Source: MHLP01 sp043736515
GTDB lineage: Bacteria; Patescibacteriota; Minisyncoccia; Phycocordibacterales; UBA6899
Reading direction: 5' to 3'
DNA: 21,008 nucleotides
NCBI GenBank assembly: GCA_043736515.1
Contig: JAYTCK010000048.1
Span: 1 to 21,008, forward strand
Shown here: piece by piece, positions 13,730-19,301 of the stretch
How the letters are laid out: each line of letters begins with the position of its first letter
Numbering within the stretch: the first letter of the stretch is position 1
Made by a program: the position numbers and the translations under genes
The notes under the pieces: model-generated
Seen by the model: only the letters and a program-made list of their open reading frames with translations
Databases searched by the model: none
What the model was told of the DNA's origin: nothing

Positions 13730-13732
13730 ATA

Positions 13733-13764
13733 AAACAAAAAAAACACACGATTAGCTCGTATGT
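13733..13764 (-). terminator. Intrinsic terminator of the small acidic-protein gene
   Basis: On the minus strand an 8-bp stem (13757-13764 with 13744-13751, one U-G pair, 5-nt loop) is followed by TTTTTTT-G-TTTT. It lies 12 nt after the stop of the small gene, in the convergent gap with the methyltransferase gene. Confidence 0.65.
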
Positions 13765-13776
13765 TTACCATCTCCA

Positions 13777-14016
13777 TTACTTGGGTGCATCTGATGCATC
13801 GTCTGTGTCATCTTTTTCATACCCTTTCAGCACAGTGTGAAAATCGTTCGCCACCTTTTTCCAGTCAGAAGCAAGGCGTTCTGCGTCGGTTCCAAACTGC
13901 TCTTCGTAGCTCGGTGGTCGGGAGCGTGAAGGCCCCAAATTAAATATCGACGCCATCCCCTCCCCTATGCTTGCCATACCGTCCACAAGTACACGCCACA
14001 ATGATGTTCGCTTCAT
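13777..14016 (-). CDS. Small hypothetical protein, acidic C-terminus
   Basis: 79 residues, not recognised. Starts MKRTSLWRVLVDGMASIGEG with a mildly amphipathic N-terminal segment, a middle PSRSRPPSYEEQFGTDAERL, then a Trp-Lys helix (ASDWKKVANDFHTVLKGY) and an acidic tail (EKDDTDDASDAPK). No cysteines or known motif. The ATG at 14016 is supported by AGAGG six nucleotides upstream, one of the few clear Shine-Dalgarno sequences here; an ATG at 14085 would give an unlikely proline/His-rich head. It follows the DUF2130 gene by 126 bp on the same strand and has a terminator, so it is probably a genuine expressed gene. Confidence 0.65.
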   Translation of the reverse strand: MKRTSLWRVLVDGMASIGEGMASIFNLGPSRSRPPSYEEQFGTDAERLASDWKKVANDFHTVLKGYEKDDTDDASDAPK

Positions 14017-14142
14017 GGTTACCTCTTGCACAAAATGCTGTCGGTGAGCATGGCATGTGGGGGTTGGGGGACAAGGCAACCCCAAGGTGCTTTGAAATCC
14101 CCAGACAAAAAATTAAGCAGAGGCGGGAGTGAGGTGAGCTAC

Positions 14143-15456
14143 TCAGTTATCGTGAAACAAATCATTCTTCTTTAATTCTTCTTGTCCAGCTTCTAGTTCT
14201 AGCAAATCAAGTCCTTTAATCTTTGGCATCGCCGTAGCACCAATATGCCCGGCCATTCCGCCAATAATATTCGCTGTCCCCATGAGAAGTCTCTGCGCCT
14301 GCGCGTCTCTTTGCGCCCAAAATTTTTCGTATGCAGTCCGCTCTTTCTGAACTTGTGCTCTCATTTCTGTATACGTTTCAACCATCGCTTCTATTTGGTG
14401 TACGAATTCATGACTAGTCACGAAACCAAATAGTGCGTCAGCTTTCGTGCCTCGATTCTGAGCGAGCGCTTTCTGAAGTCCAACGTCTAATAGTCCCTTG
14501 CGAAGCAAGGTTGCCAAAATCACTATAGAACTTGGTTTACAAACCCAAACACCATTGGAATTTCCAATTTCTCCAGAAATTTGTTTAGGCATAACACTAC
14601 TTACGATTACAGGAATGTTGGCCTTAGCAGACCGCAAATTCTCTTTGGCGGTCTGTATCCATTCCTCTTTCCAGTTTTTATGACTTTTGCATTCCCACAA
14701 AATGATTCCGCATTCTGATCCTCTTGGGCTCCGAACAGTCTGTCGGATGTCAGAGCCTTTTACACCCTTCCCAATGGGATCGATTATGTCATCATGAAAT
14801 TCGTCCCTTAAAACCTGTTCCATATCAAGCTCTAAAACTTCCCCCTGAAGCTGTTGGGAGCCTTGCGCTGCCTTGCGCTGAGCTTCGTCTAATGCTTTTT
14901 GCGTATCTGCCAATTTCTTGTCAGTCGCAGCTAACTTCAATCGATATTTTTCATCAGCATCTCTGGTTGCCTCTTCCCGTATTTTTGCTTCCTCTTTCGT
15001 CATCCGCTCTTGCATTTCTAATTCAACATTTTCTTTTGCCTTACGCTCCTCCCTTAGTTCTGTCATTAATTCGCTCAGTTTCTCACGTAACTCCTTATTT
15101 GATTTTTTCTCGCTCTCCGCCTCAGCCTTTAATTCCTTTATTGCGATGTCATTTTCGGCAAAAGCCTTCTTTTTTATCGCGAGCGTTTCTGCTTCAAACT
15201 TTTTCTTTTCAATCTCAATTTCGGCATCCGTAGATTTTTTTAATGCATCAGCTTCTTGCGCTATCTTTTTTCTTTCAATTTCGAGCGTCGATTCTACGCT
15301 CTTTTTGGCCATAGTATCCGCCTCTTTTCGCACCTTTTCCAGTTCGGTCTCATGCTTTTTGTGTTCAGCAAGTAGGACTGTCTTTTCGATGTCCTTGGTT
15401 AGAGCCTCCGAAAGCTCTATTTCTGTGCCACATTTTGTACAGGTAATTGTAGTCAT
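14143..15456 (-). CDS. DUF2130 protein: coiled coil plus nuclease-like domain
   Basis: 437 aa. N-terminal CxxC (Cys6, Cys9), a long charged coiled coil (about 25-200), then the DUF2130 core: EFHDDIIDPIGKGVKGSDI (219-237) and IILWECKSHKNWKEEWI (251-267). Asp236, Glu255 and Lys257 form a D-ExK pattern like the PD-(D/E)XK nuclease fold, followed by Gln268 in the next helix. The fold link and nuclease activity are inferred; the biological role of the family is not established. The C-terminal part is again helical and charged, ending in a Gly/Ala-rich stretch (GTANIIGGMAGHIGATA). The ATG at 15456 (MTTITCTKCG) is chosen because the ribbon-like start is conserved in style; an ATG at 15498 adds a non-conserved head. 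Lies downstream of tRNA-Ser. Confidence 0.85.
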   Translation of the reverse strand: MTTITCTKCGTEIELSEALTKDIEKTVLLAEHKKHETELEKVRKEADTMAKKSVESTLEIERKKIAQEADALKKSTDAEIEIEKKKFEAETLAIKKKAFAENDIAIKELKAEAESEKKSNKELREKLSELMTELREERKAKENVELEMQERMTKEEAKIREEATRDADEKYRLKLAATDKKLADTQKALDEAQRKAAQGSQQLQGEVLELDMEQVLRDEFHDDIIDPIGKGVKGSDIRQTVRSPRGSECGIILWECKSHKNWKEEWIQTAKENLRSAKANIPVIVSSVMPKQISGEIGNSNGVWVCKPSSIVILATLLRKGLLDVGLQKALAQNRGTKADALFGFVTSHEFVHQIEAMVETYTEMRAQVQKERTAYEKFWAQRDAQAQRLLMGTANIIGGMAGHIGATAMPKIKGLDLLELEAGQEELKKNDLFHDN

Positions 15457-15477
15457 AGTAATACATTCAAGCGATTC

Positions 15478-15492
15478 GAGACGGTGTGATTC
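15478..15492. repeat. Copy of the tRNA-Ser 3' end
   Basis: Matches 15673-15687 (T-arm/acceptor 3' side of tRNA-Ser) at 14 of 15 positions in direct orientation, 195 bp apart. A related inverted piece (CGGTGGGATT-like) lies at 15605-15619. The 15493-15670 stretch between holds a small CATGC/GCATG hairpin and no gene. It may be a tRNA remnant or an attachment-site footprint. Confidence 0.5.
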
Positions 15493-15670
15493 GGTCACAA
15501 GTCACTAAGTCTTATGTCATGCTTCGCATGTCAAAAGCCTAAGTGCTCGCGACCCCGACTCGGCGACAATCTTGCAGAGCCAGGATCGTAGACCGCCTCC
15601 GTCTTTCGAAATCCCACCGCCTCGCGCAACGGCAATAATGTAAACGCTGCTCGTTTTCATTAGCCGATTG

Positions 15671-15759
15671 CGGAGACGGTGGGATTCGAACCCACGGAGC
15701 CTTTTAACGGGCTCGCCTCATTAGCAGTGAGGTACTTTCGACCGCTCAGCCACGTCTCC
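15671..15759 (-). tRNA. tRNA-Ser (anticodon GCT)
   Basis: 89 nt class II tRNA. Acceptor GGAGACG pairs with CGTCTCC, discriminator G, D-arm GCTGAGCGGTCGAAAGT, anticodon stem CCTCA/TGAGG with 7-nt loop CTGCTAA (GCT at 15723-15725), long variable arm GAGCC...GGCTC, T-arm GTGGGTTCGAATCCCAC. It reads AGC and AGT codons. The 3' CCA is not encoded. It has its own strong promoter. Confidence 0.97.
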
Positions 15760-15769
15760 AATATCGCCT

Positions 15770-15798
15770 AATCTAGCACATAACATCCAATGTATCAA
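15770..15798 (-). promoter_or_regulatory. Promoter of tRNA-Ser
   Basis: Minus-strand -35 TTGATA (15793-15798), exactly 17 bp, extended -10 TGC-TAGATT (15770-15775), then 10 nt to the mature tRNA 5' end. This is the most complete sigma-70-type promoter in the window. Confidence 0.8.
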
Positions 15799-15883
15799 AA
15801 CATTACCCAACGTCAGCAGCTTTCAATTTTGTATTTAGACGAGGCACCAACTTCAGCACACGTTAGCCCGCTTCATTTCGGGA

Positions 15884-15962
15884 TACATCTGCTTTGAGAT
15901 GTCTGCATCATTCGGATGATGCCACTCCAGGATGCCCTTATAATCTTGAGGGGCATCCGTTT
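15884..15962 (-). repeat. 79-nt multi-hairpin element, copy B
   Basis: Same three stems as copy A at 7212-7289: GGATGCCC/GGGCATCC, GCATCAT/ATGATGC (perfect here) and ACATCT/AGATGT. Outside the first loop only two bases differ. A fourth small stem CCCG/CGGG follows at 15868-15883. It lies 33 nt after the stop of the multicopper oxidase C-terminal part, so both copies follow minus-strand genes. Confidence 0.85.
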
Positions 15963-15995
15963 AGACTACAGAGCGCCAAAATTGGAAGCCGTGCC

Positions 15996-16574
15996 CTACT
16001 CCACTGTATACCCAAGCATCATGCCCGAGTGCATATGTTCGGCTATATGACAGTGCACCATCCACTTCCCTGGATTTGTCACCTCAAGCAATATATCCAT
16101 CGTATCTCCTCCCTGTACCATTGTTGTATCCTTCCAAACCATATTGTCATTAGGGATGCCGTTTGTCGAAAGTACAGCGAAACGATTGCCGTGGAAATGT
16201 ATAGGGTGCTGCATGGGGTGCATCGAGGCGGGGTCATTCACGATGCGGATTTTTACCATATCTCCTATCTTAAACTTCCAATCAATATCCATATTTTCGA
16301 GCCCCGTTGCATCGTCGCGAAGTATCCACTCTACGGTGTCCGAGGTTGAATACACATTCATCGCGCCCATCTCGTCCTCCCACTCTATTGCAATTGGCGC
16401 CGTGGTCGCCCCCGCTCCGTGCCCCCCATGTGCGCCACCCGCACCGGGATAGCTCATGATTTTCGTCATATCCGCATCAAGGGTGAGACGCAGTGTTTTG
16501 TCAGGCTTTGCTCCCAAGTAGCGGCGCAAGTTCATAAAGGTTTCTGATTCTGCTTTATTTGTTCGCAAGTTCAT
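15996..16574 (-). CDS. Multicopper oxidase, C-terminal part (cupredoxin domain 3)
   Basis: 192 codons from the ATG at 16574, in the same frame as the N-terminal part and separated from it by one amber codon plus three codons (GAG CAA TTT). Carries the C-terminal copper ligands: HPIHFHG (His123, 126, 128) and HCHIAEHMHSGM (His174, Cys175, His176, His180, Met), which form type 1 and half of the trinuclear site. A His/Gly-rich loop (GGAHGGHGAG, 46-55) precedes IEWEDEMGAMN. AGGAG, partly formed by the stop codon itself, lies 7 nt before the ATG, so separate translation of this half is possible. By itself it cannot form a trinuclear centre. May be half of a broken gene or of a two-subunit enzyme. 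Confidence 0.85.
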   Translation of the reverse strand: MNLRTNKAESETFMNLRRYLGAKPDKTLRLTLDADMTKIMSYPGAGGAHGGHGAGATTAPIAIEWEDEMGAMNVYSTSDTVEWILRDDATGLENMDIDWKFKIGDMVKIRIVNDPASMHPMQHPIHFHGNRFAVLSTNGIPNDNMVWKDTTMVQGGDTMDILLEVTNPGKWMVHCHIAEHMHSGMMLGYTVE

Positions 16575-16583
16575 AAATTGCTC

Positions 16584-17543
16584 CTAAAGTGGGGTGGTCG
16601 CTGCACCTCCAGAAATAGTAACGCTTCCGAGTGCGTAAGCCTTCTTTGGGGTTTTGTGTTCGAGGGCATATGTTCCCGCTTTTTCAAAATAGACATCAAT
16701 GACTGCGCGTTCAGAGGGAGCAAGTACAACGCCTTCTACAAATGTTTCTTTTTCATAGCGACCGTTATCGCCACCAATAAGTTTCATTTTTGCCCCAGCT
16801 ATTCCAAAATTAAATGTGCGCGTGGTTGCCGCATTCGTCACGTAGAAGCGCTGCACTTCGCCAGGTTCGCCTTTTATTTCATACTTTGTCTTTCCGTTCA
16901 CTAAAAGGGTATTGCCAAAACGTCCCATGAGCGCGTGAGTGACATACGCATCACTGTAGGGAGCGATCATCCCGTCCTCCATAAGTATGTCTGAGAGAAA
17001 AAGGGTTGCTTCGTGATGGACGGGTGGCCAGTAGCCTTCCTCTTTGGGGACAACAACGAAGTTGCCGAAGAGTCCCAGGTTTTGCTGCTTGTCCTCCCGC
17101 ACGTGCGGGTGGTACCAATACACTCCCGCATCATCGAATTTCAGTCGATAATTAAAACTGGCACCAGGGACCACATCCTCTTGTGTGAGCTGCGAACCGT
17201 CAAATGCATTCTCCATGCGTATACCGTGCGAATGAAGCAGCGTCGGCATATCCATCTTGTTCGTGAAACGAATCGTCACCTCATCACCTTCTTGCACGCG
17301 AAGTGTCGGCCCGGGGATCATGCCGTTATATGCAAGCATCGTCACGGTTTTGCCATCTATACTGTGTGTCACCGGAGCTGCGGTGAGTTCATAGACGCTT
17401 CCGTTTGCGAGATCGATCGTTTGCATTTCCTTGGAGGCGGGAACCAAAGTCACTGTCGGCTTCTCACCTTTGTCCCGTATCGCAAGAAGACCGAGCACAA
17501 GGAGCACGAGTAGTCCGATAAAGATGAGCGTATTTTTATGCAT
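16584..17543 (-). CDS. Multicopper oxidase, N-terminal part (cupredoxin domains 1-2)
   Basis: 319 aa ending at an in-frame TAG. N-terminal membrane anchor or signal (LIFIGLLVLLVLGLLAI, 5-21) directs it outside the cytoplasmic membrane. Domain 1 shows TVTMLAYNGMIPGPTLRV (66-83) and the N-terminal copper ligands HSH (104-106) and HPH (145-147); domain 2 includes LFLSDILMEDG and NAATTRTFNFGIAGAKM. Family members are usually single chains of about 500 residues; with the C-terminal part the frame would be 515 sense codons. Multicopper oxidases couple oxidation of a substrate (metal ion, phenol) to reduction of O2 to water; the substrate is not readable. Promoter TGT-TATACT lies 29 nt before the ATG; no Shine-Dalgarno. 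Confidence 0.88.
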   Translation of the reverse strand: MHKNTLIFIGLLVLLVLGLLAIRDKGEKPTVTLVPASKEMQTIDLANGSVYELTAAPVTHSIDGKTVTMLAYNGMIPGPTLRVQEGDEVTIRFTNKMDMPTLLHSHGIRMENAFDGSQLTQEDVVPGASFNYRLKFDDAGVYWYHPHVREDKQQNLGLFGNFVVVPKEEGYWPPVHHEATLFLSDILMEDGMIAPYSDAYVTHALMGRFGNTLLVNGKTKYEIKGEPGEVQRFYVTNAATTRTFNFGIAGAKMKLIGGDNGRYEKETFVEGVVLAPSERAVIDVYFEKAGTYALEHKTPKKAYALGSVTISGGAATTPL

Positions 17544-17572
17544 GGTGGAGTAGTTAGTGGGTAACGATGCTC

Positions 17573-17581
17573 AGTATAACA
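17573..17581 (-). promoter_or_regulatory. Extended -10 promoter of the multicopper oxidase
   Basis: Minus-strand TGT-TATACT, predicted leader of about 22 nt. No good -35. Lies just after the desaturase terminator, so the oxidase is independently transcribed. Confidence 0.55.
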
Positions 17582-17595
17582 AAAATACCGACAAT

Positions 17596-17622
17596 AAAAA
17601 AACGCCCCGCACAAGCAGGGCG
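17596..17622 (-). terminator. Intrinsic terminator of the desaturase gene
   Basis: Minus-strand CGCCCTGC-TTGT-GCGGGGCG (8-bp stem with one U-G pair) followed by seven Ts, 18 nt after the desaturase stop. Confidence 0.9.
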
Positions 17623-17640
17623 CAATACTGAACATATCTG

Positions 17641-18888
17641 TTACGACGAACGCAAACGACGAATAAAATGCTGAGAGAATTTTTCGAGTTCACAAATCCC
17701 ACTTGCTTCTGCGTTTTTACACCACAGCGTGAGTCGCGTAAGTGCATCGTCGCAAGTCGCTGCCCTATCCGTCCAAATGACTTCTAGGTCCCTGCGCATT
17801 TCTGCAAGCGAGGCGAGGGTTCGGTGCCGCGCATAAATGGCCGCCAGTTCGCTCTCCTCTCCTCTCGACAATTGCACTCTGCCATTACAGATCAGTTTCC
17901 TGGCACGCTTCAAATCGGCAATTAAGACGGTTGCTTCTTTGTGCTTTGCTTTTTTGAGCACAGCAATTTCTTTTTTCCACTCTATATGCATAACGCCGCG
18001 ATACTCCCGCATGAGCGCATCTCTGTGGAAAACCGTTGCCAGAACAAGATGATGGTCAGGCCAACGTTCCTCGCCAAACTGTGGCACAGGAATTTTCTTT
18101 TTCACTTTCGCCATGCCACATATTTCGAGTATGCGAATATACATCCATCCGATATCAAACTCGCCCTTACGAACAGAAAGCTTCGCAGATGCGGGATACG
18201 TATGGTGATTGTTATGAAGCTCTTCTCCTGCAATCAGAATTCCCCAAGGAACAATATTTGTACTCTGGTCCACAACCTCAAAGTTGCGATACCCGAACAT
18301 GTGCCCCAAACCGTTGATCACTCCCGCGGCAAATACCGGGGTCCAGATCATCTGCACAGTCCAAATCGCGATTCCCGGAATTAGACCGAAGAGTGCAGTG
18401 TCTATGAGCATCATCGCCGCGATTCCCAGTTTTGGGTATCGGCCATACACATTGCGCTCGACCCAGTCGTTGGGAACACCTCGAGAATAATTCAGATCGT
18501 TGATTGTTTCTTTCTTGTGCGACTCTTCAACATAGGAGCGAACACCTCTCCATGACACCCATTTACACATGAACCACAACTGAGCCAGGGCGCTTGTGAT
18601 GCCGAGTGTCTTCATCTGTGCCGCAGGAGAATGTGGATCATCAACCGTCTCCACTTTTGCATGATGTTTACGGTGAATAGGCACCCATTCTGGGGTCACC
18701 ATCCCTGTCGTGAGCCAAAGCCACGATCGAAAAAAGTGACTCGGGATGGGGTGCAGCTCGAGCGCCAAATGTGCCATGTGGCGATGCAGGTAAATCGTTA
18801 CTGCAGCCATCGTCACGTGAGTAAGGGCAAGTGCCACAATGACACACCCCCACCACGGGAGAGAAAAAAGTCCGGAAAACCAGTCCAT
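17641..18888 (-). CDS. Membrane fatty-acid (acyl-CoA type) desaturase with C-terminal extension
   Basis: Di-iron membrane enzyme that inserts a cis double bond into acyl chains using O2. 415 aa. The His boxes HRHMAH (35-40), HRKHH (72-76), GLGH (193-196) and HNNHH (225-229) are all present, with membrane helices at about 13-33, 50-66, 156-175 and 178-195. After about residue 270 a charged helical extension of about 140 residues follows, ending WCKNAEASGICELEKFSQ; from memory, such a tail occurs in some proteobacterial DesA proteins and resembles the ends of certain transposases. AAGGA lies 6 nt before the ATG, a clear ribosome binding site. Patescibacteria generally lack fatty-acid synthesis, so the substrate could be acquired lipid (inference). 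Confidence 0.92.
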   Translation of the reverse strand: MDWFSGLFSLPWWGCVIVALALTHVTMAAVTIYLHRHMAHLALELHPIPSHFFRSWLWLTTGMVTPEWVPIHRKHHAKVETVDDPHSPAAQMKTLGITSALAQLWFMCKWVSWRGVRSYVEESHKKETINDLNYSRGVPNDWVERNVYGRYPKLGIAAMMLIDTALFGLIPGIAIWTVQMIWTPVFAAGVINGLGHMFGYRNFEVVDQSTNIVPWGILIAGEELHNNHHTYPASAKLSVRKGEFDIGWMYIRILEICGMAKVKKKIPVPQFGEERWPDHHLVLATVFHRDALMREYRGVMHIEWKKEIAVLKKAKHKEATVLIADLKRARKLICNGRVQLSRGEESELAAIYARHRTLASLAEMRRDLEVIWTDRAATCDDALTRLTLWCKNAEASGICELEKFSQHFIRRLRSS

Positions 18889-18923
18889 AAAGTATCCTTA
18901 AACGAAAAGAGCAAACTGGGCAG

Positions 18924-18932
18924 AGTATAGCA
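18924..18932 (-). promoter_or_regulatory. Extended -10 promoter of the desaturase
   Basis: Minus-strand TGC-TATACT, predicted leader of about 28 nt containing the AAGGA ribosome binding site. No clear -35. Confidence 0.6.
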
Positions 18933-18968
18933 AAGTCGACCCAAAGCGCCACTATCCGTCATTATTCC

Positions 18969-19214
18969 TCAATTTAGATGCAGTTCCACTCTTGAGTTCT
19001 GATAATCTTCAGATGAAAAAACAGCAAAGGCTGTAGCAAAGAGTGCGGCCACAATAATAAAAGAAATAATAGCATATCGTGCGTAACGCGCAGCGGACGT
19101 GCTTTTTCTTAATTTGGCAATAATAAAAATAGCAAAGAAGACAGCCAGGCATGCAATGCTCGCCAAGTGTAAAAATGGATAGGTAAGATCAAAAAAAGAG
19201 AAGATCAAATTCAT
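18969..19214 (-). CDS. Small two-helix membrane protein
   Basis: 81 aa with two hydrophobic helices (about 11-33, FLHLASIACLAVFFAIFIIA, and 47-66, AIISFIIVAALFATAFAVF) joined by a basic loop KLRKSTSAARYARY; both ends probably outside the membrane. No known motif. A TACAAT box lies 13 nt before the ATG. Divergent from recG over an 87-bp gap. Function unknown; low-complexity membrane ORFs can be spurious, but the clean topology and promoter argue for a real gene. Confidence 0.6.
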   Translation of the reverse strand: MNLIFSFFDLTYPFLHLASIACLAVFFAIFIIAKLRKSTSAARYARYAIISFIIVAALFATAFAVFSSEDYQNSRVELHLN

Positions 19215-19285
19215 TAATATGTTTCTTATTGTATCCCATAGGCAGAATGTCGTACATCCCCCGCCTTATAACGATATCTTCGTCA

Positions 19286-19294
19286 TGCTATCAT
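19286..19294 (+). promoter_or_regulatory. Extended -10 promoter of recG
   Basis: TGC-TATCAT, 7 nt before the recG ATG, so the mRNA is predicted to have a 0-1-nt leader. Confidence 0.5.
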
Positions 19295-19301
19295 TGAACG
19301 C

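Noticed and set aside
13124..15456. Methyltransferase plus DUF2130 as a restriction-modification system
   Set aside because: The methyltransferase lacks DNA-methylase motifs, the two genes are on opposite strands with a terminator between them, and DUF2130 is not a known restriction subunit.
14918..15508. 196-codon Ser/Phe-rich plus-strand open frame
   Set aside because: Antisense shadow of the coiled-coil part of the DUF2130 gene; the opposite strand of Glu/Lys-rich coiled coils always yields Phe/Ser/Leu-rich frames.
16584..16586. Amber codon as a sign of a recoded genetic code
   Set aside because: TAG ends pilM, comF and the oxidase itself, and TGA ends pilB and pilD, so the standard code applies; a specific event at this codon is more likely.
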